Below are positions 52,101 through 61,961 of a stretch of 64,000 bases of DNA, one piece after another. Position numbers and translations under genes: made by a program. Origin of the DNA: Kitasatospora purpeofusca (lineage in GTDB: Bacteria > Actinomycetota > Actinomycetes > Streptomycetales > Streptomycetaceae); the NCBI RefSeq assembly GCF_000718025.1, contig NZ_JODS01000018.1, forward strand, positions 177,190 through 241,189, read 5' to 3'. The notes below the pieces were generated by a model. The model had not been told where the DNA came from and did not search any database. It saw nothing but the letters and a program-made list of their open reading frames with translations. How positions within the stretch are numbered: the first letter of the stretch is position 1; each line of letters starts with the position of its first letter.

Positions 52101-52697
52101 GAAGAGGGTGCCCTGCAGATCGTCCAGACCGAGCAGATCCTGCAGTTCGCGCATCCGGCGGCGCCAATGCCGCAGCAGGTCCCACAGCCGCCCGGTGTCG
52201 AAGCCGAGGAAGGCCACGCCCGCCTCCACCGAGAGCGTCTCGATGGCGTCCAGGGCCGCGAGGGGCTGAGCCTCACCGCTGCGGCGCAGCGGATCCGGGC
52301 CGTGACACAGGTCGGCGACGCGCCGCCAGACGGCTGTGGCGTTCGGATCCTGGTCGCAGCGCCGGTAGCCGATCTGCGCGCCGAAGGCCAGGGATAGAAG
52401 CTCGGCAGCCGGCCGCTCGGTGTCGGCGAGCGCCAGGTCGAAGATGTGAGCGCTGACGGCGAACGCATGCCGTTGCCGCGCCGGATTGTAGCGCTCAGCC
52501 GCCTCGGGGAGGGCCGCGACGCCGTGCAGGTACCAGGCCGTGCGCAGCACGGAGTCGTCGACCTCGAACCTGTTCATCATCGCGCGGACCTCGATGTCGG
52601 CGATGAGGCGCATCAGCTCTTCAGGGCTCGGGAGTGTTGAGGTCCGCAGCGAGCCCAGGGCTTCCCGTAGGACGGGAAGGCTCAGAGTGCGCTCCAC
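49137..52697 (-). CDS. Ski2-like superfamily 2 helicase, HamB/AbpB-like
   Basis: This 1186-residue protein starts at GTG 52697 with AAGGAG 5 nt upstream, inside the nuclease gene. About 300 helical residues precede the helicase core: Walker A SVPTSAGKS (317-325), VVYVSPLRSL, DEAH at 424-427, LSAAVGNG, the second RecA domain with GVAFHHAALPDD (638-649) and STLTDGVNLP (670-679), and motif VI NAVGRAGRAG. These are Ski2/Hel308-type motifs. A long C-terminal region of about 450 residues is not recognised. Coupled to a PD-(D/E)XK nuclease gene, it matches the two-gene plan of Hachiman and AbpAB anti-phage systems. Confidence 0.88.
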   Translation of the reverse strand: MERTLSLPVLREALGSLRTSTLPSPEELMRLIADIEVRAMMNRFEVDDSVLRTAWYLHGVAALPEAAERYNPARQRHAFAVSAHIFDLALADTERPAAELLSLAFGAQIGYRRCDQDPNATAVWRRVADLCHGPDPLRRSGEAQPLAALDAIETLSVEAGVAFLGFDTGRLWDLLRHWRRRMRELQDLLGLDDLQGTLFGPTQDVVNAVADLTNFLVFGARDRLRRAHEALERVVSGRSGRGDVNAQWVAAHLLRLLGDLGAGSLHELLPPDARRAVAQAFTLTSPPVLTLWPPQRELLSRGSANPLDPSTSRLLVSVPTSAGKSLISQLIMCSHLATVPGRVVYVSPLRSLTREMRRSLRERLRVLDRELDADVPEFPGAWQVFGPTEEEPADVEVITPERLMHSLRNDPETALKDVTLIVVDEAHHIAQGKRGFLLEGLLAFCQTYPDAPRLVLLSAAVGNGAALASWLAPGTPEVLFTSAWRGPRRLHGLLSTTPSWDEQSTTARPRSADLPWQTSVPLSVGISLRPAESMTPIQLSTQPVGELVLNHPVESSLRGCKKDKSKSTAAYKMFAAAATLLLPAGAMLVVAGTKDLAQSTAMAMAKHLPEFEPALELAQLFAEQLGEEHPLVGCTRHGVAFHHAALPDDVLEAVEDALRGARLLAVASTSTLTDGVNLPVRTVLITADLDSEETNRGSASYGLDPARLLNAVGRAGRAGQESEGWILLALNRETSTEDYNLFSPDSEQLQVRSALASHAALEALAAAEAIITSSADDVMAVAQGMAADFISFVWFVLDAHAHLEAAAPDPIGTVDRLLAMQQLPDQDRARWYSLAQTTRHRYAATNPASRRRWTSAGTSLRSARTLDGLARRVAQRAATFDGEMTTFDMWSVLEPDELTLAETLQILEEEQVYEALLQLPEREKAWQFRDRRRGRNRQAVQVDLAGAITRWVNGTPIPAMAREWLPNAEIDWALEQAVSNISVTFEHYLSWTVGALINMANEELAHMSAPLRLRTTTAWCLRYGVDTEQALHLLIHGVRSRTLAYNVGQWAAYEDIAPTDLGTQLASQHIPGWHDRFRPTALEIDDLLEYVRRRRRSLLPTLLKGDPVELEIEPDLSIEPTPGRVSLVWTNTKPAREILITDDHRTRGRIAARDHADVAAALRSGLVIDAILEGTRLRLSHAAADQ

Positions 52698-53599
52698 AAG
52701 AGCTCCTTCACCTGGTCGGCAAATTTGGTGAAGTCGCCCACTGCGACGATCAGCCCTTCAAGCTGCCCCGGGTGTCTGAGATCAGGCAGATAGCCGGGTA
52801 CCTGCGTGAAGGCGGACCGCTTGGGCAGCGAGGCAGTGTTGGTGGAGACGCTTACGCCAGCACCGCCGCTGGGATCGGCCTGGATCCACAGCTCTACCAG
52901 CTGGGACATCAGTTCGCCGATGTCGCCCGGCTCGTTGGCGTGCGCGCTGCAGAGCTTTGCCAGATATTCCAGGCCCCGCTCTTTGAGCTGGTCAGCGGCC
53001 TTGCTGATCGTTCCGCTGACGGAACCTGCTCCGGTGAACTTTTTGATCTCCCAGAGGCGGAACAGCAGCGAGGTGTCCGGAGCCCCCGTCAGCCGGTGCA
53101 CGACGAATCCGTCCCCGCCGCCCTCAGTCACACTCCAACTCGGCGGCTCTAGGAAGGCAACCTCCCGGCCCTGGGGCTCTTCCTCGTGGAGGAACAGGTA
53201 CCACAGCCACTCGCCGACGTGCCCAGGGACATGGTCCTCGGCGTTCGTAGGGCGTGTCGGCAGCCCGAAGACCGGTTGCACGCATACCGACACCCGCCGG
53301 GCCTCGGCAGCCGTGAGTGAAGTGCTGGTCGTGGCTGCGGATCGCCACAGGTCGTAGGCCGTGGAGCGGCCGGAGCGGTGGCGCATGATGGCGTCCGCGA
53401 CTATCCAGGCCACCGCTGCCCTCTCCTGGCTCCCCTCCGGAGCGAGGACGACCAGGTGCCACGGGCAGGCAGCATCCTGGGCCTGCGGTGTTCGCCTGAA
53501 GAACGGAGACACCCGATACCCCGCCGCCGCAGCCTGTACGTCCGCCAGCGCAACGTTGCTATGGCCGATAGTCACGGATGCGCGAACCCCCTGGGCCAT
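52682..53599 (-). CDS. PD-(D/E)XK-type nuclease, HamA/DUF1837-like candidate
   Basis: This 305-residue protein is the first gene of the cargo pair and overlaps the helicase by 16 nt. Its nuclease core is readable: Glu130 in GHVGEWLWYLFLHEE, Asp163 in EGGGDGFVVHRL, and Glu184-x-Lys186 in RLWEIKKFTG, then TISKAADQLKERGLEYLAKL. This E...D...ExK order is that of PD-(D/E)XK nucleases such as HamA. I cannot confirm DUF1837 itself by eye. Start ATG 53599 has no ribosome binding site. Its likely role is DNA cleavage licensed by the helicase during phage infection. Confidence 0.78.
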   Translation of the reverse strand: MAQGVRASVTIGHSNVALADVQAAAAGYRVSPFFRRTPQAQDAACPWHLVVLAPEGSQERAAVAWIVADAIMRHRSGRSTAYDLWRSAATTSTSLTAAEARRVSVCVQPVFGLPTRPTNAEDHVPGHVGEWLWYLFLHEEEPQGREVAFLEPPSWSVTEGGGDGFVVHRLTGAPDTSLLFRLWEIKKFTGAGSVSGTISKAADQLKERGLEYLAKLCSAHANEPGDIGELMSQLVELWIQADPSGGAGVSVSTNTASLPKRSAFTQVPGYLPDLRHPGQLEGLIVAVGDFTKFADQVKELLWSAL

Positions 53600-53781
53600 G
53601 AATAAAGTCAGATCATCCTAGGTCAATGTCAGGAGGGTTGCCGGGTCGGACGTGCTTGCCGCTTACCCCGGGCAGATGGTGTGCGTCTGCGGCTCGCTGC
53701 GGACCGGCGCTGGCGTCACGAGCTGACCGCCGCGTTCCACCGCATCGTGCCACTGCCCCGGCCAGCTACCTGATCCGACTA
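53600..53781. other. Region between nuclease gene and IS5 element
   Basis: No gene is supported here. One short plus-strand frame ending near 53771 (RLRLAADRRWRHELTAAFHRIVPLPRP) looks protein-like and could be the tail of a gene cut by the IS insertion. The nuclease promoter should lie at about 53600-53640. Confidence 0.35.
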
Positions 53782-54827
53782 ACGACCTGGTGCGTGATAG
53801 CGGCGGCGATGTGACGAGCTGCGCGGCGGCCGTTGGTCAGATGGCCGCGGTGCGGTCGGAGACGAGGCCGGCGATGGCGAGGTAGGTCGCCGGGAGGGTG
53901 TCGCGGCGGTGGGTCCAGCGGGCCAGGCCTTTCCAGCGCTTGTGGTCGGCGAGGGCGTGCTCGACGGGGATGCGCTGGGACGAGTGCTCATGACGGGCCC
54001 GTTCCCGGGCTTCGTGGACTTCCGGTGCGGCGATCTTGTTCGGCTTCCTGGGTGGTGTGACTGCCTTGCCGGGATGGTCTCTGCGGAGTCCCAAGTAGCC
54101 GTCGTCGAGGAGAACTTGGACCATGGGGAACTGGCGGAATAGATCGTCGATGCCTTCACCCCGTATCGCGGTGGCGTCGTGCATTCGTCCTGGGCGGAGG
54201 TTGCCGGCCCCACAGGGTGCGGCCCTTCGCGTCGGCGACGACGGTGGCCTTCATCGTGTTCTGCTTCTTCTTGCCGGAAACGAAGGCCCGACGCCCACCC
54301 CGGTGCGAGGTCGGGCGGCGGACCTGGACCTCGGTTGCGTCCAGTCGCAGCACGACGCCCTCGGCCTGGGCGTAGGCGAAGACGTCCGCCAGAGTCCGCA
54401 GCCGGATCCCGGGACGGTCTGGCACCGCGAAGCCGCAGGCGGCGAGCAGGCCCCTGACCTCGCCGACGGCCCGGCTGATCGTGGAGCGGTCAACACCGAA
54501 CAGCAGGGCCAGGACCGCGTGCGGCAGGTCGTGGCGCAGGTGGATGAGCGTAGCGGTCACCCGGTCGATGAACACGAGCCGGTGCCTGGCACCCGCACCG
54601 GCAGCCCGTTGCCGCGCTCCACCACGGGCGGCACGCCGCCGTCCCTCAACATCGGCCTGCCAGGGAGACTCGAGCTCGGCGGTGAGCTCCGCTAGGTGTC
54701 GGCGCGAGTTGCCGGTCAGCACCCGATGGCCGAGGACTGCACGGTTCACCTTGATCATCACGCCGTCAGATCATGCCGCCCACAACGCCGCTGGTCACAT
54801 CGCCGCCGTAGTCACGCACCAGGTCGT
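53782..54827 (-). mobile_element. IS5-family insertion sequence inside the Tn7-like element
   Basis: Terminal inverted repeats of 38 bp (53782-53819 and 54790-54827, starting ACGACCTGGTGCGTGA, 34 of 38 matching) enclose a DDE transposase in two frames. Size 1046 bp. A target duplication was not clear. It is nested in the Tn7-like element, between the cargo operon and the right end. Confidence 0.85.
53837..54761 (-). pseudogene. IS5-family transposase in two frames
   Basis: The first frame (54156-54761) has a helix-turn-helix and the first catalytic Asp in VLRLDATEVQVRRP. The second frame (53837-54184) continues with GRMHDATAIRGEG, the second Asp in VLLDDGYLGL and the Glu in IPVEHALADHKRWKG. 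The break lies at a G4 run (CCCC at 54208-54211 on the plus strand); removing one G restores LWAGNLRPGRMHD. So either a one-base insertion killed it or ribosomal frameshifting makes the full protein, as in some IS427-group elements. All three catalytic residues remain. Confidence 0.82.
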
Positions 54828-54951
54828 AAACCGTCCACGCCCATCCGTAATCCCAGGGCCCGCATGAGTATCGACCCGTGCGTCCAGCCCCGACATACCC
54901 ATGACTCCATAGCTGCCGCATCACAACCGCCCAGGAAGATCGCCCAGCTCA

Positions 54952-54980
54952 GCTAGCCCCAACCGAGCGCAGGGGCTAGC
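54952..54980. terminator. Hairpin between IS5 element and right transposon end
   Basis: GCTAGCCCC and GGGGCTAGC form a 9-bp stem with an 11-nt loop. The 252 nt around it (54828-55079) hold no gene. Confidence 0.4.
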
Positions 54981-55079
54981 CACCAACCGGCAAGATCGGC
55001 AGCGGCCAAGTCACCCGGCGAGACCCTGGGGCTGGCTTCTCGCGGGTGCGAGCACTCTCTGTAGCCGGGTCAACGCCGT

Positions 55080-55123
55080 CGCCAAATATCGTGTCGTACC
55101 GCCAACAAGCGTGTCCGGTCACA
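55080..55123 (-). repeat. Right end of the Tn7-like element with two TnsB-type sites
   Basis: The terminal repeat at 55100-55123 mirrors the left end. Two direct copies of CGCCAA-N4-CGTGTC (55080-55095 and 55100-55115), 20 nt apart, are presumed TnsB binding sites. The left end has kept only one. CGGTG follows at 55124-55128. Confidence 0.82.
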
Positions 55124-55153
55124 CGGTGGCGAGCGCGGCCGGGGAGGCCCGGG

Positions 55154-55190
55154 GAAAGAAAAACAAGCAGGCGTGATTGCTTTTTCTTTC
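55154..55190 (+). terminator. AT-rich hairpin next to the transposon right end
   Basis: GAAAGAAA (55154-55161) pairs with TTTCTTTC (55183-55190), and AAGCA with TGCTT inside. It is very AT-rich for this genome and ends in T-rich sequence, so it could be an intrinsic terminator for rightward readthrough before the acyl-CoA operon. Confidence 0.5.
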
Positions 55191-55246
55191 GGTGGGTGCC
55201 AGTGTGCTCACCGACGGCGATCGTTGGGCCACCTCTGGGGGTAGGC

Positions 55247-56988
55247 GTGCGAGTGGGGTCGGAGGCCGGGGCGGGTGACCGCGCGGCGGTGTTGCGGGTC
55301 GGGAATGCCTCGGGGTTCTACGGGGACCGGTTCTCGGCGATGCGGGAGATGCTCACCGGTGGGCCGCTGGACGTGCTCACCGGGGACTACCTGGCCGAGT
55401 TGACGATGCTGATCCTGGCGCGGGACCGGTTGAAGGACCCCTCGCTCGGCTACGCGAAGACCTTTCTGCGGCAGCTGGAGGAGTGCCTCGGCCTCGCGCT
55501 GGAGCGCGGGGTGCGGATCGTGGTCAACGCGGGCGGGCTGAACCCCGCGCGACTGGCCGACGCGGTGCGGGAGTTGGCGAAGAGCCAGGGGCTGGACCCG
55601 GCCGTCGGGCATGTCGAGGGTGACGATCTGCTGCCGCGCAACAAGGAACTCGGACTCCCCGGCGGGCTGTTGGCGGCCAATGCCTATCTGGGGGCGTTCG
55701 GGATCGCGGAGTGCCTGCGCGGCGGGGCGGACGTGGTGGTCACCGGGCGGGTCACCGACGCGGCGCTGGTGGTCGGCCCGGCCGTCGCCCACTTCGGCTG
55801 GGGTGCCGGGGACTTGGACGCGCTCGCGGGTGCCGTGGTGGCGGGGCACGTGCTGGAGTGCGGCGCGCAGGCCACCGGCGGCAACTACGCGTTCTTCCGG
55901 GAGCACGACGTGACCCGGCCCGGGTTCCCGCTCGCCGAGCTCCACGCGGACGGGTCCAGCGTCGTCACCAAGCACCCGGGCACCGGCGGCGCGGTCACCG
56001 TCGGCACGGTGACCGCCCAACTCCTTTACGAGACCGGCGGTCCGCGCTACCTCGGCCCGGACGTCACCGCCCGCCTGGACACCGTCCGGCTGACCGAGGA
56101 CGGGCCGGACCGGGTGCGGATCGACGGGGTGCGCGGCGAGGCGCCCCCGGCCACCCTCAAGGCCGGGCTCAACCGGCTCGGCGGCCACCGCAACGAGGTG
56201 GTGTTCGTCCTCACCGGGCTCGACATCGAGGCCAAGGCCGCCCTGGTGCGGCGGCAGTTCGAGGACGGGCTGGCGGCCGACCGGCGGCCGGCCGAACTGC
56301 GGTGGACGCTGGCCCGCACCGACCACGCCGACGCCGCCACCGAGGAGGCCGCCTCCGCGCTGCTGCGGCTCACCGCCAGGGACGGCGACCCGGCCCGGGT
56401 CGGGCGCGAACTCGGGCGGGTGGCCGTCGAGATGGGGCTGGCCGGGTATCCGGGCTTCCACCTCACCGCCCCGCCGGGGCCGGGCGCCCCGTACGGGGTG
56501 TTCGAGGCCGCGTACATCGCGGCGGGGGAGGTCGAGCACACCGCCGTACTGCCGGACGGGCGCCGGGTGGCCGTCCCGCCCGCGCCGGTCACCGCCACCA
56601 CCGGGGAGCAGCCGGAGCAGGACGAACCGGACGTGGAGACGGGCGCAGTCGACCCCGGCCCCACCCGCCGGGTTCCGCTCGGCCTGGTGGCCGGCGCCCG
56701 CAGCGGCGACAAGGGCGGCGACGCCAACCTCGGCGTCTGGGCCCGGGACGAGCCCGGCTGGCGCTGGCTCTCCCGCACCCTCACCACCGAACTGCTCCGC
56801 GAACTCCTCCCGGAGACGGCGGAGTTGCCCATCACCCGGCACCTCCTGCCGAATCTCCGCGCCCTCAACTTCACCATCACCGGCCTGCTCGGCGAGGGCG
56901 TCGCCGCCCAGCACCGCTTCGACCCGCAGGCGAAGGCGCTGGGGGAGTGGCTGCGCTCGCGCCGACTCGACATCCCGGAGGCCCTGCT

Positions 56989-56992
<4 letters not shown>
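55247..56992 (+). CDS. AtuA-like acyclic terpene utilisation family protein (DUF1446)
   Basis: GTG 55247 gives 581 residues; a GTG two codons later is possible, and frames further upstream enter the hairpin region and are unlikely. LRVGNASGFYGDRFSAMREMLTGGPLDVLTGDYLAELTM is the typical DUF1446/AtuA start, then VVNAGGLNPARLADAVRE and ADVVVTGRVTDAALVVGPAVAHFGW. The C-terminal ~100 residues (GLVAGARSGDKGGDANLGVWAR) form the small domain also found as a separate AtuA-type subunit, so both parts are fused here. It is coupled (GTGA) to the carboxyltransferase gene. Members act in acyclic isoprenoid or related acid breakdown; the exact reaction is unclear. Confidence 0.88.
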
Positions 56993-58587
<1,595 letters not shown>

Positions 58588-58601
58588 GGGAGCTTCCCGC
58601 G

Positions 58602-60617
58602 ATGACCACCGACCACCCGATCACCACCGACCACCCGATGACCACCGACCACCCGAGCAGCACGGGTGCCCTACCGATCACCAACCTGCTGGTCGCCAAC
58701 CGGGGCGAGATCGCCCGCCGGATCTTCCGCACCTGCCGCGAACTCGGCATCGCCACCACCGCCGTGTACGCCGACCCGGACGCGGACGCCCCGCACGTCC
58801 GGGAGGCCGACACCGCCGTCCGGCTGCCCGGCGCCGCGCCCGCCGACACCTACCTGCGGGCCGATCTGATCGTCCGCGCCGCGCTGGAGGCCGGGGCCGA
58901 TGCCGTCCACCCGGGGTACGGATTCCTCTCCGAGAGCCCGGCGTTCGCGCAGGCCGTACTGGACGCCGGCCTGTGCTGGGTCGGGCCGCCGCCGGCCGCG
59001 ATCGCCGCGATGGGGTCCAAGACCGCGGCCAAGCACCTGATGGCCGAGGCCGGGGTGCCCGTGCTGGACGCGCTCGACACCCCCACCGAGGCGGACCTGC
59101 CGCTGCTGGTCAAGGCGGCCGCCGGCGGCGGCGGGCGCGGCATGCGGATCGTCCGCGACCTCGCCGACCTGCCGGCCGAACTCGGCGCCGCCCGGGCCGA
59201 GGCGGCCAAGGCCTTCGGCTCGGACGAGGTGTTCTGCGAGCGCTACCTGCCCACCGGCCGGCACGTCGAGGTCCAGTTGCTGGCGGACGCGCACGGCACG
59301 GTCTGGGCGGTCGGCGACCGCGACTGCTCACTGCAGCGCCGCCACCAGAAGGTGATCGAGGAGGCCCCGGCCCCCGGGGTCCCGGACGACGTCCGCACGG
59401 CCCTGCACGCCGCGGCGGTGAACGCGGCCCGCGCGATCGGCTACACCGGCGCCGGTACCGCCGAGTTCCTGCTCGCCGAGGACGGCCGGTTCTGGTTCCT
59501 GGAGATGAACACCCGTCTCCAGGTCGAGCACCCGGTCACCGAGGCCGTCACCGGACTGGACCTGGTCGCGCTCCAACTCGCCGTCGCCGAAGGGGAGAAG
59601 CTCCCCGGCCCGGACGCGCCGCCGACCGCCGGGCACGCCGTCGAGGCCCGGCTCTACGCCGAGGACCCGGCCAAGGACTGGAAGCCCGCCACCGGGACCC
59701 TGCACCGGCTCGAACTCGCCTCCGGCCCCCAGGAGTTCACCTCGACGGGCGCGGCCGGACTGCGGCTCGACTCCGGGGTCGCACCCGGCGGCGAGATCAC
59801 CCCGCACTACGACGCGATGCTCGCCAAGGTGATCGCCTGGGCGCCGACCCGCACCGCCGCCGCCCGCCGGCTGGCGGACGCGCTGGCCCGCGCCGAGGTC
59901 CACGGACCGGCCACCAACCGGGAGCTGCTGGTCCGGGCGCTGCGCCACCCGGCCTTCCTCGCCGGGCAGGTGCACACCGGCTTCCTGGCCGAGCACGCGG
60001 CCGGGCTGCTCGCCCCGGACGCCAAGGGCACCGGACGCGCGGCCCTGGCCGCCGCCCTCGCCGAGGCGGCCGCCCGGTCAGCGGCGCGGACCGGCGCGCT
60101 GCCGTCGGGCTGGCGCAACCTGCCCTCCCAGCCGCAGGTCAGGCGCTACCGCACCGAGGACGGCGCGGAGACGGTGGTCCGCTACCGGCTCACCCGGGAC
60201 GGGCTGCGGGCCGAGGAGCACCCCGGGGTGGCGCTGGTCGAGGCTTCCGCCGGGCGGGTGGTGCTGAGCGAGGGGGAGGTCCGGCGCGCCTACGCGGTCG
60301 CCCGCCACGGTGACCGGGTCTACGTCGACACGCCGTTCGGCAGCACCGTGCTCACGGCGCTCCCGCGCTTCCCCGACCCCGTCGGGCAGACCGACCCCGG
60401 CGCCCTGCTCGCCCCGATGCCGGGCACCGTCGTCCGCACCGCCGCCGAGGTCGGCGACACCGTCGCCGCCGGACAGCCGCTGCTCTGGCTGGAGGCGATG
60501 AAGATGGAGCACAAGGTCACCGCCCCGGCCGACGGCGTCCTCGCCGAACTCCGGGCCACCCCCGGGCAGCAGGTCGAACTGGGCGCCCTGCTCGCCGTCG
60601 TGCACCCCGCGCCCTGA
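58602..60617 (+). CDS. Biotin carboxylase/BCCP fusion (alpha subunit)
   Basis: This 671-residue protein carboxylates its own biotin with ATP and bicarbonate. N-terminal repeats TTDHPxTTDHPMTTDHP come from three copies of an 18-bp unit and are probably disordered. The biotin carboxylase domain runs LLVANRGEIARRIFRTCRELGI, GYGFLSESPAFA, KAAAGGGGRGMRI, EVQLLADAHG, RDCSLQRRHQKVIEEAPAP and FLEMNTRLQVEHPVTE. The biotinyl domain at the end has EAMKMEH with Lys634 as attachment site. It pairs with the upstream carboxyltransferase. Confidence 0.95.
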   Translation: MTTDHPITTDHPMTTDHPSSTGALPITNLLVANRGEIARRIFRTCRELGIATTAVYADPDADAPHVREADTAVRLPGAAPADTYLRADLIVRAALEAGADAVHPGYGFLSESPAFAQAVLDAGLCWVGPPPAAIAAMGSKTAAKHLMAEAGVPVLDALDTPTEADLPLLVKAAAGGGGRGMRIVRDLADLPAELGAARAEAAKAFGSDEVFCERYLPTGRHVEVQLLADAHGTVWAVGDRDCSLQRRHQKVIEEAPAPGVPDDVRTALHAAAVNAARAIGYTGAGTAEFLLAEDGRFWFLEMNTRLQVEHPVTEAVTGLDLVALQLAVAEGEKLPGPDAPPTAGHAVEARLYAEDPAKDWKPATGTLHRLELASGPQEFTSTGAAGLRLDSGVAPGGEITPHYDAMLAKVIAWAPTRTAAARRLADALARAEVHGPATNRELLVRALRHPAFLAGQVHTGFLAEHAAGLLAPDAKGTGRAALAAALAEAAARSAARTGALPSGWRNLPSQPQVRRYRTEDGAETVVRYRLTRDGLRAEEHPGVALVEASAGRVVLSEGEVRRAYAVARHGDRVYVDTPFGSTVLTALPRFPDPVGQTDPGALLAPMPGTVVRTAAEVGDTVAAGQPLLWLEAMKMEHKVTAPADGVLAELRATPGQQVELGALLAVVHPAP

Positions 60618-60669
60618 ACCACCGCGACGCCCAGCCACAAGCACACCGCTACACCGCTACACCGCTGCC

Positions 60670-60730
60670 CCGCCACCCCGAGCCCCCGCTGTCCCGCGAC
60701 CCCCGCCACCCCGAGCCCCCGCTGTCCCGC
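60670..60730. repeat. 28-bp direct repeat in the gap before the acyl-CoA dehydrogenase gene
   Basis: CCGCCACCCCGAGCCCCCGC and its continuation occur at 60670-60697 and 60703-60730. The 156-nt gap also has three CACCGCTA-like units. Likely slippage product with unknown effect on expression. Confidence 0.75.
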
Positions 60731-60773
60731 CACCCCGCAACCCCCGCCGAAGAACCGCCCGGAAGGACCAGCC

Positions 60774-61961
60774 ATGTCCGCACCGCGCACCACCGCTCCC
60801 GGCAGCCAGCTGATAGAGACCCCCGAGCGCACCGCCCTGCGCCGCGCCGTCGCCGACCTCGGCGGCCGCTACGGCTCCGCCTACTACCTCGCCAAGGCGC
60901 GCGCCGGTGAGCCCGCCGACGAACTCTGGGCCGAGGCCGGCAAGGCCGGCTACCTCGGCGTCAACCTCCCCGCCGAGTACGGCGGGGGCGGCGGCGGAAT
61001 CACCGACCTCGCGATCGTCCTGGAGGAGCTCGGCACCGCGGGCTGCCCGCTGCTCCTGCTGATCGTCTCCCCGGCGATCTGCGGCACCGTGATCGCCCGC
61101 TACGGCACCGAGGAGCAGAAGCGGCACTGGCTGCCCGGTCTGGCCGACGGCAGCCGCCGGATGGCCTTCGGCATCACCGAGCCGGACGCGGGCTCCAACT
61201 CCCACCGGATCTCCACCGTCGCCCGCCGCGACGGCGAGGACTGGCTGCTGGCCGGCCGGAAGGTGTTCGTCTCGGGCATCGACCACTGCGACGCCGTGCT
61301 GTTCGTCGCCCGCACCGAGGACGCCCGCACCGGGAAGCTGAAGCCCGCCCTGTTCGTCGTCCCGCGCGACACGCCCGGCTTCGAGTACCGGCCCATCCCG
61401 ATGGAACTGGTCGCTCCCGAACGGCAGTTCCAGGTCTTCCTGGACGACGTCCGGCTGCCCGCCGAGGCACTGGTCGGCGACGAGAACGCCGGACTGCTGC
61501 AACTGTTCGCCGGCCTCAACCCCGAGCGGATCATGACGGCGGCCTTCTCCCTCGGGCTGGCCCGGCAGGCGCTCGGCAAGGCCGTCGAGTACGCGCGCAC
61601 CCGGGTCGTCTGGTCCACCCCGATCGGCGCCCACCAGGGCCTCGCGCACCCGCTGGCGCAGTGCGCGGTGGAGATCGAACTGGCCCGGCTGATGACCCAG
61701 AAGGCCGCGCTGCTCTACGACGGGGGCGAGGACGCCGCCGCCGGCGAGGCCGCCAACATGGCCAAGTACGCCGCCGGGGAGGCCGCCGCCCGGACCGTCG
61801 ACCAGGCGGTGCAGACGCTCGGCGGCAACGGCCTCACCCAGGAGTACGGGCTGGGCGCGCTGCTCGCCGCCACCCGGGTCGGCCGGGTCGCCCCGGTCAG
61901 CCGCGAGATGGTGCTCAACTACGTGGCGCAGCACACCCTCGGCCTGCCCAAGTCGTACTGA
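60774..61961 (+). CDS. Acyl-CoA dehydrogenase
   Basis: This 395-residue FAD enzyme introduces an alpha-beta double bond into an acyl-CoA. GGAAGGA lies 6 nt before the ATG. Motifs: MAFGITEPDAGSNSHRISTVARRDG and the flavin/substrate region, LVGDENAGLLQLFAGLNPERIMTAAFSLGLARQALGKAVEYARTRVVWSTPIGAHQGLAHPLAQ, and QTLGGNGLTQEYGLGALLAATRVGRVAPVSREMVLNYVAQHTLGLP at the end. It likely works in the same pathway as the carboxylase, for example in branched-chain or citronellyl-type acid degradation. Confidence 0.93.
   Translation: MSAPRTTAPGSQLIETPERTALRRAVADLGGRYGSAYYLAKARAGEPADELWAEAGKAGYLGVNLPAEYGGGGGGITDLAIVLEELGTAGCPLLLLIVSPAICGTVIARYGTEEQKRHWLPGLADGSRRMAFGITEPDAGSNSHRISTVARRDGEDWLLAGRKVFVSGIDHCDAVLFVARTEDARTGKLKPALFVVPRDTPGFEYRPIPMELVAPERQFQVFLDDVRLPAEALVGDENAGLLQLFAGLNPERIMTAAFSLGLARQALGKAVEYARTRVVWSTPIGAHQGLAHPLAQCAVEIELARLMTQKAALLYDGGEDAAAGEAANMAKYAAGEAAARTVDQAVQTLGGNGLTQEYGLGALLAATRVGRVAPVSREMVLNYVAQHTLGLPKSY

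Larger units (their letters stand above)
46899..55123. mobile_element. Tn7-like transposon, 8225 bp, with nuclease-helicase cargo
   Basis: The element is bounded by 24-bp terminal inverted repeats that differ at one base and start with TGT, and it is flanked by a perfect 5-bp direct repeat CGGTG (46894-46898 and 55124-55128). Both features match Tn7-type transposition. Inside are tnsA, a 3'-truncated tnsB, a nuclease and a helicase gene as cargo, and a nested IS5-family element. No tnsC or targeting gene remains, so it cannot move alone. The outer sequences join into one hairpin when the element is removed, so the left and right junctions are original. Confidence 0.9.
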
